Below, in pieces: positions 8,534 through 16,618 of a DNA stretch of 64,000 nt. Below the pieces are notes generated by a model that searched no databases, was not told the DNA's origin, and worked only from the letters and a program-made list of their open reading frames with translations. The position numbers were made by a program, and so were the translations under genes. The first letter of the stretch is position 1; each line of letters begins with the position of its first letter. Source of the DNA: Planctomycetota bacterium (GTDB lineage: Bacteria; Planctomycetota; Phycisphaerae; Phycisphaerales; UBA1924); contig JAFEBO010000001.1 in NCBI GenBank assembly GCA_018242625.1, forward strand, positions 62,001-126,000, in the 5' to 3' direction.

Positions 8534-8622
8534 GGCGAGAGGCTTGAGCCGGCGTGCGGCGGAGACGTCGCACGCCGAATTCGGCTTGGGGAATCGGTTG
8601 GAGGGGGCAGCGCAGCGGCGGA

Positions 8623-9396
8623 TTAGCCGGCGGTGATCACGCGGGTCTGCCAGCCGTCGTAGGTGCCGCCCAGCTCTTCGGCGGCAACGGTTGCGGCGCA
8701 GGTCTGTTCGAAGATTTCCTCGATGTCGATAGGGCTGACCTTGCTGAATTCGATGGGCCATGTCCCGTCTTTGGCCGCGCCTCCCTTGTGCGGGATGACG
8801 GTGAAGCCGTGGTCGCGGAGCCATTCGCTGAAGCGCTCGCGGGCGGCCTCGGAGGGGAGCAGCGCCAGGTGCTCGATCTCGCGGGGTTCGGTGAGAATGT
8901 CGCCATTTTCCTCGAGTTCTTCGACAACCATGAGATCGTCGCTCCAGCGGCGCTCCTCGGGAGTCGGGAGCATTTCCTCGAAGAGTTTCCATTCCGGATC
9001 GCGCTGGGAGCGGACGCCCAGGCCGGTTGGGACATTGAGGCCCAAGCCGTGCCCCATCGGGCCGGCGGCCTTGGCGGCGGCGCCGATGGCGCGGAGCACC
9101 GGCTCGGACTTTGCGGCGTAAATCAGCCACGTGCGTTTGCCGTCGGACGTGAGAGCGGCGGCAACAACAGCGCCGAGTTTGCGTGCGTTCTGCTCGATCT
9201 GCTCGTCGAGCGCGTGGAGCTGCTCGAGAGCTTTTTCGTTGGGCAGGCCGCTCTCGTCGCGTTCGCCAAACTGGGCCCAGGCGATGACACACTCCGGGAG
9301 TCGCCGGCTGTTCTGGTTTGCGGTTTCATCGATGAGGGCGAGCGCCGGCTTGCCGTCGATGAGGCGGTGGAAGACGCGGTAGGCGGGCTGTGCCAT
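8623..9396 (-). CDS. DUF695/RraB-like domain protein
   Basis: A 257-residue soluble protein with two parts. The N-terminal half (YRVFHRLIDGKPALALIDET, then the long helix around EKALEQLHALDEQIEQNARK) resembles DUF695. The C-terminal half (RERFSEWLRDHGFTVI and later IEEIFEQTCAATVAAEELGGTYDGW) resembles RraB, the regulator of ribonuclease activity B, which binds RNase E in enterobacteria. This pairing is common in environmental bacteria but its role is not known. The ATG at 9396 is fixed by a TACCCT hexamer at 9404-9409, seven bases upstream. Confidence 0.75.
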   Translation of the reverse strand: MAQPAYRVFHRLIDGKPALALIDETANQNSRRLPECVIAWAQFGERDESGLPNEKALEQLHALDEQIEQNARKLGAVVAAALTSDGKRTWLIYAAKSEPVLRAIGAAAKAAGPMGHGLGLNVPTGLGVRSQRDPEWKLFEEMLPTPEERRWSDDLMVVEELEENGDILTEPREIEHLALLPSEAARERFSEWLRDHGFTVIPHKGGAAKDGTWPIEFSKVSPIDIEEIFEQTCAATVAAEELGGTYDGWQTRVITAG

Positions 9397-9403
9397 GGCT
9401 GAA

Positions 9404-9409
9404 AGGGTA
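9404..9409 (-). promoter_or_regulatory. -10-like TACCCT, leaderless start for DUF695/RraB gene
   Basis: TACCCT on the minus strand, 7 nt before the ATG at 9396. No clear -35 box. Confidence 0.5.
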
Positions 9410-9542
9410 TCAGAGTGCGGTGCGGGATGAGCGATTCATCACGGAGTGTTCACATGGTGGATAACTGATTCGGGCAGGCTCATCTGCCGCGGGACGCCGT
9501 GCGCGGGAAGAGGAAAAAGACGGCGAAAGAGGAGAGGATTTC

Positions 9543-10502
9543 ATGAGAACGATGATGTGCGGGTTGCTTGTGGTGTGCGGTTCGACGGCCGCCGCGGACA
9601 TCACGCAGACGGACAGTCTGCGGCTGGAACTGCGGAATTTCAACGACTATCCGAGCTCGATCATCCTGTCGAACACGTCGGGGACGAGCGGCGCCCAGAT
9701 CAACGAGGCGATGAATCCTCCGGGCACTTCCGACCCCCAGAAGTTTGCGAACCGGCACTTTGCGATGCTGAGCTCGGACGGCGGGGCGTCGCGCCTGGGG
9801 CTGATGAACAGGCAGAATTTCCACATCGCCTATCGGATGCAGATGATTTCGAACGTCGACCTGGATGGCTCGGGGCTGCTATGGAATCAGCAGCCCGAGG
9901 GCGGGATCTTTTTCGGGAACGATCGCGGCGGCGGGTTCATCGACGAAGGGGGAATCTTCGTCGTGGGCAACGGGACGGTCTTTGTGGGCGGGGCGAACCA
10001 GCAGTTCAGCCTGATCGGCGACCACAACAACGGAACGGACGCTTTCACCAAGGGCGATCTGCTGCACATGGAATACCGGTATTACGCGCCGGGCATCAAG
10101 GGGAGCGAGGCGGCGTACAAGGTCACGTTTGACAACATCTCGACCGGGTTCCACAAGGAAGTGACGAACACCTTCGACCCCGGCGGCGCAGATGCGAACG
10201 GTTTCAACGACGGTTCCTGGGCGGGCTTCCGCTGGCAGCACACGCGCAATCCGCTGGTGCTGGGCGGGACTGTGAACGACATCACGTACAGCGACATCGC
10301 CGTTTCCTCGTGCCAGGCGGATCTGAACGGTGATGACCAGGTGGACGACTCGGACTTTGTCGTTTTCGTGGGGCAGTACAACGATCTGCTCTGCCCGGAC
10401 TCGCCCGCGCCCTGCACGGCCGATCTCAACTTTGACTCACAGGTTGATGACTCGGACTTTGTGGTGTTTGTGTCGGCGTACAACGAGCTGCTCTGCGGGT
10501 AG
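9543..10502 (+). CDS. Secreted protein with dockerin-like C-terminal repeats
   Basis: A 319-residue secreted protein. A short signal peptide (MRTMMCGLLVVCGSTAAA) is followed by a beta-rich body of about 235 residues with no family I recognise. The last 60 residues hold two copies of a Ca-binding, dockerin-like repeat: ADLNGDDQVDDSDFVVFV and ADLNFDSQVDDSDFVVFV, each closed by a YNxLLC segment. The DxNxDxxVDDxD pattern matches EF-hand-like Ca ligands. The same module ends the YHYH protein at 12385-13566. The ATG has a GAGGAGAGGA ribosome site. A terminator-like hairpin follows. Confidence 0.85.
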   Translation: MRTMMCGLLVVCGSTAAADITQTDSLRLELRNFNDYPSSIILSNTSGTSGAQINEAMNPPGTSDPQKFANRHFAMLSSDGGASRLGLMNRQNFHIAYRMQMISNVDLDGSGLLWNQQPEGGIFFGNDRGGGFIDEGGIFVVGNGTVFVGGANQQFSLIGDHNNGTDAFTKGDLLHMEYRYYAPGIKGSEAAYKVTFDNISTGFHKEVTNTFDPGGADANGFNDGSWAGFRWQHTRNPLVLGGTVNDITYSDIAVSSCQADLNGDDQVDDSDFVVFVGQYNDLLCPDSPAPCTADLNFDSQVDDSDFVVFVSAYNELLCG

Positions 10503-10549
10503 CCGGATTCTGATCGTTTCGGGTGCCCCCCAGCACGCCCGTGCAGCCG

Positions 10550-10578
10550 CCCCGCAAGACGCGGGGTTGTTGCATTTT
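10550..10578 (+). terminator. Probable terminator
   Basis: A 6-bp stem (CCCCGC with GCGGGG, loop AAGAC) followed by TTGTTGCATTTT, between the dockerin-tailed gene and the convergent MbnP-MbnH gene. Confidence 0.6.
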
Positions 10579-10601
10579 GATTATCACTGCAGGATCGGCG
10601 C

Positions 10602-12356
10602 TCACGGGACGGGACGATACCGGGAATCGGTGAGTGTCTTGAGAAAGGCGACGATGGCCTTGCGATCTTCGCAGGAGAGGGCGAGTCCGCCTTCGGGGTG
10701 TTTGGCGATGTTGGGGTCGAGCGAATCGGAGGGTTGCACGCCGTCGGCGTAGTGATCGACGACTTCTTCGAGCGTGGCGAAGCGGCCGTCGTGCATGTAG
10801 GGGCCGGTGAGTTCAACGTTGCGGAGCGAGGGGACTTTGAAACGGCCGGCGTCGGCGGGGCGGCCGGTAACGCTGGCGCGGCCGGGATCCGCGAAGACCG
10901 AATCGAGGCCGTTGTTGGCGAAAAGCTGGTTGGTGAAGAGCTCGTTTCCGTGGCAGTGGAAGCAGTCGGCGCCGAGGCGGCCGCGGACGGGATCGAATTC
11001 CTGGACAAAGAGCGAGAGGCCCCGCATCTCTTCCTCGGTAAATTCGGCTTCGCTGCGCATGGCGAGGTCGAACTTGGAGTCGGCCGCGACGAGGGTGAGC
11101 AGGTACTGCTCGAGCGCGAGGCCGATGCGATCGGCGGTTATGCCGGGAGAGCCGAACGCCTGCCGGAAGGCGGCGGGGTAGGTTCCGTCGCTCTCGAGCT
11201 TGGAAATGCCGGCATCGAGGGACTGGTTCATCTCCCTCGCGTCGGCGATCGGCGCGAGCGCCTGGTCGCGGATCCGGGCGCGTTTTCCATCCCAGGTCAT
11301 CGAGCCCGCCCAGGCGAGGTTGAACAGGGGCATCGTGTTGCGGCGGCCGGGCTCGCCCAGAGCGCCCTTGCTGTAGGCATGACCGGCGTCAGAAAAGGCC
11401 TGAGAGGGAACATGGCAGTCGGCGCACGACTGGGTGTCGTTGATGGAGAGTTTGCGCTCCGAGAAGAGGCGCTCGCCCAGGCGGACGCCCTCGATCGTGA
11501 GGGGGTTGTCGGGGGGCAGCTCCGGATCGGAAAAGCCGCGGGGGGTCTGGAAGAAATAACGATGGGTTCCCGGAGGGGGCTCGCTCGCCACCGGCCGGAC
11601 GCGGGTTTCGCCGGTGGATTCGGAGGTACCGTGGATCGAGAAGGCGCTCGGGATGTTTGCGGCGATGCGTGCGGCGAGCGCATCGCCCTCTGCCGAATGG
11701 GTGGAATCCTCGCCGAACGCGTGTCGGATCGTGATCGTGGCGCCTGAAGAGAACACACGGGCAACGTCCATCGAAAGATCGAGCGTGCAATCCCGGTCGA
11801 TGGAAAAGTCGCGGGCCAACTCGGCGTGCATGAGGTGGGCGTCGGTTGCGATGTGGTAGGAATACCCGCCGAGCTGATCGGCGGGAAGGACGTAGCGGCC
11901 TTCGATGGCGAGGAAGACGTAGCCGCCCTGCCAGCTCCAGTGCAGGGCGTTCAGATTGGGATTCAGCGGGTACCCCGCGGGATATCGGGTGGGATCGCTG
12001 TGATTGAGCACGGGGTCGAGCCCGATATCGAAGGCGATGCCCTTGTAGCGTCCCGAGGGAACCGGCGGGAGCTGGAACGAGGTGCGGCCGCCGGGCGCAT
12101 CTATGAATGCGAGCGTGTCGAGCCTGAGGGGTGGTTCGCTCTCGCGAAACAGCGTGATATTGGAGAGCAGATAGGAGAGGCGGGAGACAGAGATGGTGTT
12201 GCCGCCGGAAGTCCGCAGGCTGACATCATCGAACGGCAGCGTCTTGTCGCCGAAGACGTGATCGATTCGGACGGTCAATTGCCGGGTTTGGGCCTGTGTG
12301 TGCGGGGAAGCGCAGAGGAACAGGCAGAGAAAGAGGAGCAGCCTGTTTGCTGTCAT
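10602..12356 (-). CDS. MbnP-MbnH-like fusion: copper-protein domain plus di-heme cytochrome c peroxidase
   Basis: A 584-residue secreted protein with two domains. After a signal peptide (cleavage near residue 22), residues 24-245 look like MbnP: SNITLF, then LHWSWQGGYVFLAIEG (138-153) and a His/Asp-rich stretch near 168-177. Residues 282-580 are a di-heme peroxidase of the MauG/MbnH type, with heme-binding CADCH (311-315) and CFHCH (465-469) and a possible axial Met in PYMHDGRF (Met 521). In known systems MbnH is a separate enzyme that oxidises a Trp of MbnP to kynurenine. Here both are one chain. ATG at 12356 chosen because it begins the signal peptide. Next to the YHYH gene on the same strand. 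Confidence 0.85.
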   Translation of the reverse strand: MTANRLLLFLCLFLCASPHTQAQTRQLTVRIDHVFGDKTLPFDDVSLRTSGGNTISVSRLSYLLSNITLFRESEPPLRLDTLAFIDAPGGRTSFQLPPVPSGRYKGIAFDIGLDPVLNHSDPTRYPAGYPLNPNLNALHWSWQGGYVFLAIEGRYVLPADQLGGYSYHIATDAHLMHAELARDFSIDRDCTLDLSMDVARVFSSGATITIRHAFGEDSTHSAEGDALAARIAANIPSAFSIHGTSESTGETRVRPVASEPPPGTHRYFFQTPRGFSDPELPPDNPLTIEGVRLGERLFSERKLSINDTQSCADCHVPSQAFSDAGHAYSKGALGEPGRRNTMPLFNLAWAGSMTWDGKRARIRDQALAPIADAREMNQSLDAGISKLESDGTYPAAFRQAFGSPGITADRIGLALEQYLLTLVAADSKFDLAMRSEAEFTEEEMRGLSLFVQEFDPVRGRLGADCFHCHGNELFTNQLFANNGLDSVFADPGRASVTGRPADAGRFKVPSLRNVELTGPYMHDGRFATLEEVVDHYADGVQPSDSLDPNIAKHPEGGLALSCEDRKAIVAFLKTLTDSRYRPVP

Positions 12357-12384
12357 GGAAGACCGCCGCTCTTTAGGCCGGGTG

Positions 12385-13566
12385 CTAGAGGCAGAGGTAG
12401 GCATCGTACGCGGAAGCGAAAAGCACGAAATCCTGGTCATCGACTGCGCCGTCGTGGTTGAGATCGGCCGGGCAACCGGGGCTCATGGCGCTGTCGGTGC
12501 ACAACAAGATGTCGTACATGGGGGCGAAGAGTGCAAAATCCGCGTCGTCGATCTGGCCGTCGCAGCTGATGTCGGCCTCGCAGTACTTGACGGCGGTGCC
12601 CGGGACGGAAACGGAGTGCGACGTGTTATCGGTCGCCAGGACTCCGTAGTACTGCGGGCCGAGGATGTATGGATAGGCGGGTGAGCCGGAGGCGTCGATC
12701 GTTGTGAAGTAGGCGTAGGTGCCGCCCGGGTAGTCGGGCGTGATGCAGAACCTTCCGTTGTACTGATCGAGATGGCCGAGGCCCTGGATGTATTCGAAGT
12801 CTTCGAGGTAGTAGCCCAGGGGGTATTGGGTGCTGACGACGGGTCCGTAGTTGGCCGCGGTCAGCACGGTGCCGTTGGGGAGTGTGGTGCGGGTGGTGAT
12901 GGAACGCTTGCGATAGCTTGAATCCATGCGGACGACACCGCCGCTCCCGTTGGGATTGGCGTATCCGTAGGGGCCGTAGATGGGGAATCCATCGAAGGCG
13001 TAGCCAAGAAGGGGAGAGTGGCGGGTGCCGTTATCGCCGAGCTGGACTCTCAGGCCGGTCGGAGTCTGGTGATGGTGGTAGGCGCCGCCGGGTGCGGGAT
13101 GGCCTCCCGCGGAGTCAAAGCTCGGACCCTCGACGATGACGGCGTTCTGATTCCAGATGCCTTTGTTCTGGTAGGAACGGGCGTCCTTTGCGTTGAAGAT
13201 CTCGACGCCATCGATCCAGAGGCCGATCGCGCCGAGTCCGGTTGCGGTGTGCGTGCCGGACTGGGCCTGCGGCGTTCGCGGGAACCGGGCGAGAATGTTC
13301 TGGTTGGAGGGCGTGTTGGGGTTGCTTGGCCAAGGGCCGATGGGATAGGCGGGGACGCCTGTCGCGTTGATGTAGGTGCTGGTGGCGGTCGATCGGACCT
13401 GCTGCACGTCGGCGAGGATGGTGCTGAGGACGTTGTTGATGAAAGTGTCGGAACTCTGCCCCTTGGCGCCGGTGGCGTTCTGTCTCCAGGTGGTGAGCGT
13501 TGGTTCCTGGGCGAGGACTGAAAGAGGGAAGCAGATGAGGCAGAAGAGGGCGGGCCTGGTTTTCAT
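12385..13566 (-). CDS. YHYH-domain secreted protein with dockerin-like tail
   Basis: A 393-residue secreted protein. A signal peptide (MKTRPALFCLICFPLSVLAQ) leads into a YHYH domain: GAYHHHQTPTGL and GYAFDGFPIYGPYGY (around residues 160-200) are the diagnostic motifs. YHYH proteins are extracellular and of unknown activity. The His-rich motif may bind metal. The last 60 residues are two dockerin-like repeats (ADISCDGQIDDADFALF and ADLNHDGAVDDQDFVLF), as in the gene at 9543. The ATG at 13566 has a GGAGG site. It lies 28 bases upstream of the MbnP-MbnH fusion gene on the same strand, so the two are probably one operon. Confidence 0.8.
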   Translation of the reverse strand: MKTRPALFCLICFPLSVLAQEPTLTTWRQNATGAKGQSSDTFINNVLSTILADVQQVRSTATSTYINATGVPAYPIGPWPSNPNTPSNQNILARFPRTPQAQSGTHTATGLGAIGLWIDGVEIFNAKDARSYQNKGIWNQNAVIVEGPSFDSAGGHPAPGGAYHHHQTPTGLRVQLGDNGTRHSPLLGYAFDGFPIYGPYGYANPNGSGGVVRMDSSYRKRSITTRTTLPNGTVLTAANYGPVVSTQYPLGYYLEDFEYIQGLGHLDQYNGRFCITPDYPGGTYAYFTTIDASGSPAYPYILGPQYYGVLATDNTSHSVSVPGTAVKYCEADISCDGQIDDADFALFAPMYDILLCTDSAMSPGCPADLNHDGAVDDQDFVLFASAYDAYLCL

Positions 13567-13724
13567 GCGGAACCTCCGGGGTTATTGCCCGGAGTCAGTT
13601 GGGGGCGGGCGGGCGGTGCGGGACATGGTCCGGACGAACCGGAAAGAAATCTGCAATGATCGATCTCTGAGCCCGTTTATGTCCCCTCAGGCCCCCCACC
13701 GGCCAATTACCACGGAAGAACGCA

Positions 13725-14252
13725 TTGTCGAGCGCTGATGCAGGGAACCCGCTGAGTGAGTTCGAGCGGCTGGTCCGCGGAGAGGCGGAAATGCTCGGGG
13801 CTTACCTGCGCAGCCTGCTGGGATCGGACCCCGCCATCGACGATCTGTTCCAGGAGGTTTTGATGGTGGCCTGGCGCCGCATGAACGATTTCGACCGCGC
13901 GCGCGACTTTGGAGCGTGGCTGCGGGGGATCGCGCGGAATCTTGCGATGGATCACGGGCGGCGGCGTGGCGCGCGTCTGGCGGTGGAGCGACGCGAGGTG
14001 CTGGACCTTTTGGACGCGCGATTCGATGCTGTGGGAGCCCGCTTCTCGGAGCGCACGGATGGAATCGTGCGCTGCATCGCCGAATTGCCGGGGCCGATGC
14101 GTGAGGTGGTGGAGATGACCTACGCGCGAGGGATGATGCTGAAACAGATTTCTGAGGCCCTTCAGGTGGCGGAGGAGACGGTCAAGAAGCGCATCCAGCG
14201 GGCGAGGTCGGCGCTCGCGGAATGCATGCGAAGGTCGGGGGTGATCTCATGA
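13725..14252 (+). CDS. RNA polymerase sigma factor, ECF family
   Basis: A 175-residue sigma-70 family protein with a normal ECF layout: region 2 (AEMLGAYLRSLLGSDPAIDD, LFQEVLMVAWRRMNDFDRAR, FGAWLRGIARNLAMDHGRRR; residues 20-85) and region 4 (IAELPGPMREVVEMTYARGM and MLKQISEALQVAEETVKKRI; residues 112-160). It resembles the planctomycete sigma factors of the Rhodopirellula/Verrucomicrobium group. The start is a TTG at 13725, the only one that leaves region 2 intact, with a weak GGAAG site. The last four bases overlap the ATG of the next gene (ATGA), so the two are translationally coupled. Confidence 0.85.
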   Translation: MSSADAGNPLSEFERLVRGEAEMLGAYLRSLLGSDPAIDDLFQEVLMVAWRRMNDFDRARDFGAWLRGIARNLAMDHGRRRGARLAVERREVLDLLDARFDAVGARFSERTDGIVRCIAELPGPMREVVEMTYARGMMLKQISEALQVAEETVKKRIQRARSALAECMRRSGVIS

Positions 14253-15415
14253 ACGAAGCCGGACGTGGCAGGCCGGAGTTTGTCGGGCCTTCGGAGGACG
14301 GGAGTGACCAGTCCCGGGCGGATGAACTCTTTGTGCACGGGGTGCTTGGCGCGATCCACGAACGGGCGGACGACGCGGCGCAGCGGCGTGCGGATGCAGC
14401 GCTTGGGGCGGTCGCGAAATCGGGACGGGCCGTGCCGGTGCGCGGGAGAAGGCTGCGCAGGGTCGCGGCGTTTTGTGCGTTTGCGCTGGCGCTGGGCGTC
14501 GGCTCGTGGCTGATGGTGACACCCGCGACAAGCCAGGCGAGGGCGACGGTGCTGGCGTCTCTCTCGGCGGTTCGCGGGGCGGGCGATCACCGTTACGAGA
14601 TCCGCACGCTCAAGCCGGGCGAGTCGGCCCTGCCCGAGAAGGCCGAAGGGGTTTTTGACAGCGCCGACGGGCGATTCCTGCTGCGCCTGCATGCTCCGCA
14701 GGGGCACACGGTCCTTGCCGGGCGTGATGCGAACGGGGAGTGGGCGATTCGGCGGCAGGGCGGCATCGAGCGTGCGCACGCGCGGGAAGCATGGCCGCGC
14801 TGGGCGACGGCGGACGGGGAGCCGGTGCTGGCGGATTCGGTGGACACGCTTCTGGAAACGCTGACAAACAGCTTTGATCTGAGCACGCTGGAGAGCGAGC
14901 GCATCGGCGATCGGGTGGTGCAGAAGATTGGCGGCGTGCGGCGTGAGAGTTCAACGCGGGGCCTTGCGGATCGGGTTGCGGTCTGGATTGATGCGGAGAC
15001 GAAGCTGCTCGAGCGGCTGGAAATGGACTGGGATCGGCCATTGCCTCCGGCGCGCGGGCGGGATGGCGCCGGGCCACGCGATGCGGAAGGCGGTCCGCCG
15101 GATCGGCCTGATCGCGAGGGCGCGCCTGCGGAGGAGTTTGGCGGCGGGCCGGAGAGAGGTGGACGGATGCGTCCACCGCCGCCGGGGGGATTTCCGCCGC
15201 CTGAGGGCGCGGGGCCGCCCCCGCCTCGGCCGGCGCACGAGCCGGGAATGGCACGGCAGGGACCGGTGATGGGGCCGGCGATGGGGCCACCGATGGGGCC
15301 TCACAAGGGAGGCCCGATCCGCAAGCTGGTGATTCAGCGGATCGAAGCTCCGGAGTTTGCGGAAGACTGGTTCAACGCGGAGCGGCACGCCGACGGGGCG
15401 TGGGGCGAGCCGTAA
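14249..15415 (+). CDS. One-pass membrane protein coupled to the ECF sigma factor; possible anti-sigma or sensor
   Basis: A 388-residue protein with about 65 N-terminal cytoplasmic residues, one transmembrane segment (RVAAFCAFALALGVGSWLMV, about 71-90) and a periplasmic part of about 300. The periplasmic domain (for example ESERIGDRVVQKIGGVRRES) has the look of a LolA/RseB-type lipoprotein-binding sheet, but weakly. The C-terminus is very rich in Pro, Gly, Glu and Met (PPPPGGF, MGPAMGPPMG). I see no HxxxCxxC zinc anti-sigma motif. Position and ATGA overlap suggest a sigma-factor partner; this is inference. Shares a terminator with the next, convergent gene. Confidence 0.6.
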   Translation: MNEAGRGRPEFVGPSEDGSDQSRADELFVHGVLGAIHERADDAAQRRADAALGAVAKSGRAVPVRGRRLRRVAAFCAFALALGVGSWLMVTPATSQARATVLASLSAVRGAGDHRYEIRTLKPGESALPEKAEGVFDSADGRFLLRLHAPQGHTVLAGRDANGEWAIRRQGGIERAHAREAWPRWATADGEPVLADSVDTLLETLTNSFDLSTLESERIGDRVVQKIGGVRRESSTRGLADRVAVWIDAETKLLERLEMDWDRPLPPARGRDGAGPRDAEGGPPDRPDREGAPAEEFGGGPERGGRMRPPPPGGFPPPEGAGPPPPRPAHEPGMARQGPVMGPAMGPPMGPHKGGPIRKLVIQRIEAPEFAEDWFNAERHADGAWGEP

Positions 15416-15427
15416 GAGGGCAAAGAA

Positions 15428-15457
15428 AAACCCCGGCCTGATGGGGCCGGGGTTTGC
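15428..15457. terminator. Bidirectional terminator
   Basis: An 11-bp stem (AAACCCCGGCC with GGCCGGGGTTT) between convergent genes. A-rich on the left, T on the right, so it can serve both. Confidence 0.85.
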
Positions 15458-15479
15458 TGCGATCTAAGTCGGGGTTTTC

Positions 15480-16409
15480 TTACTTGCGACGGCGGACCAA
15501 CGAGAGGCCTCCGGCGGCGGCGAAGAGGAAAGCGCACGCCGGAGCGGGAACCGAGTACGCGCCCGGTGCCCAGCAGGCGCCGCTGGCTCGCTGAGAAGCG
15601 TCGGCGAGGGCGAACGTAAAGGACTTGTCGTAGGTCAGGGTCGTGAGGTTGAAGCCGAAGATGTTGACGGTGCTGGAACCGGGAGCCTGCTCGGTGAGCC
15701 ATGCGTAGCCGCCGCCGATGGCGAGGCCGTCGATCTGGTTGTGGCCGGCGGGGAAGTCGGCGACTTTGACCATGGCGCCAGTGTTGAGTGCGTCGACGGT
15801 GTAGATGGCGCGTTGATAGGTGCCGCCGGAGCCGGTGGTGTCGGTACCGTTGGTGACCCAGAACTTGCCGTCGGCTTGGTTGAAGTCGATGCCGCCGAAC
15901 TGGATGGTGCCGCTGTTGGTGCCGACGCCGGTGGGATCAAGCCAGACGGGGGTCATCACGCAGTGAGAGCCGGCATCGGGCGTGGTGTTGACCTGATAGA
16001 TGCCCTTCTTATAGACGGTGCTTCCGAACGAGGTCGAGGCGTAGAGCTTTCCGCCGGTGAAGGCGAGACCATCAACGCCCGTGGCGGTGAAAGTGATGTT
16101 GTCGTTGGTGCGGTACATGCCGGCGATGAAAGTCGGCGCTGTGCCGAGGCTGCCGTAGTTCCAGACGTTCAGGCGGGCGGCATCGTTTGAATAGAGCTTC
16201 TTATTGACAGTGTCGGCGGCGAGGCCGTTGACCTTTTTGTTGCTGGCGGAATTCCAGAGTGTGGCGGTGTTGCCCGAGGCGATATCGAGATAGACGGCGG
16301 CCGGGTTGGAGGTGGTCGGGGTGGTGGTGCCGAAAACGAGCTGCGCATGGGCGCTCGCGCCGGCAAAGAGGGCCACCGCGCCGGCGGAAACACAGCAGAA
16401 CGTACGCAT
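15480..16409 (-). CDS. PEP-CTERM-type secreted protein
   Basis: A 309-residue secreted protein. Signal peptide MRTFCCVSAGAVALFAGASA; sorting tail VPAPACAFLFAAAGGLSLVRRRK. The body is a series of short repeats (VDGLAFTGGKLYAST, IDGLAIGGGYAWLTE) that look like beta-propeller blades of the kind that bind or sense surface ligands. The ATG at 16409 is preceded by AAGGAG. The leader on the minus strand carries an 8-bp hairpin at 16451-16480. Confidence 0.85.
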   Translation of the reverse strand: MRTFCCVSAGAVALFAGASAHAQLVFGTTTPTTSNPAAVYLDIASGNTATLWNSASNKKVNGLAADTVNKKLYSNDAARLNVWNYGSLGTAPTFIAGMYRTNDNITFTATGVDGLAFTGGKLYASTSFGSTVYKKGIYQVNTTPDAGSHCVMTPVWLDPTGVGTNSGTIQFGGIDFNQADGKFWVTNGTDTTGSGGTYQRAIYTVDALNTGAMVKVADFPAGHNQIDGLAIGGGYAWLTEQAPGSSTVNIFGFNLTTLTYDKSFTFALADASQRASGACWAPGAYSVPAPACAFLFAAAGGLSLVRRRK

Positions 16410-16450
16410 ATTGAAATACTCCTTGTCTCTCCCGCAAAGTCGGGCACTTC

Positions 16451-16480
16451 GCCCGTGTCCCCGCACGCTCCTACACGGGC
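16451..16480 (-). promoter_or_regulatory. Hairpin in the 5' leader of a PEP-CTERM gene
   Basis: GCCCGTGT (16451-16458) pairs perfectly with ACACGGGC (16473-16480). It lies about 40 nt upstream of the ATG at 16409, in the probable mRNA leader. Confidence 0.4.
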
Positions 16481-16606
16481 GGGGGACCTACGAATCGTGA
16501 GCTTAACAAAAGTGGCTCGCAAGTACCACAGAGAATGCGGTTTTTTGCAATTCGGTATTTTTCGGGTGAGGGACGGCTTTGGGGGTAGGAGGAGCGGGCC
16601 GGAAAG

Positions 16607-16612
16607 TACACT
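16607..16612 (+). promoter_or_regulatory. -10-like TACACT, leaderless start for DUF1801 gene
   Basis: TACACT, 6 nt before the ATG at 16619. Confidence 0.55.
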
Positions 16613-16618
16613 TGGGCC

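Noticed and set aside
7448..9292. A 614-codon open frame on the minus strand
   Set aside because: It covers mddA antisense and part of the DUF695 gene in another frame; its product is Arg/Pro-rich low complexity.
14249..14450. Zinc-type anti-sigma (ZAS) domain in the sigma factor's partner
   Set aside because: No HxxxCxxC motif; only position and one transmembrane helix support an anti-sigma role.
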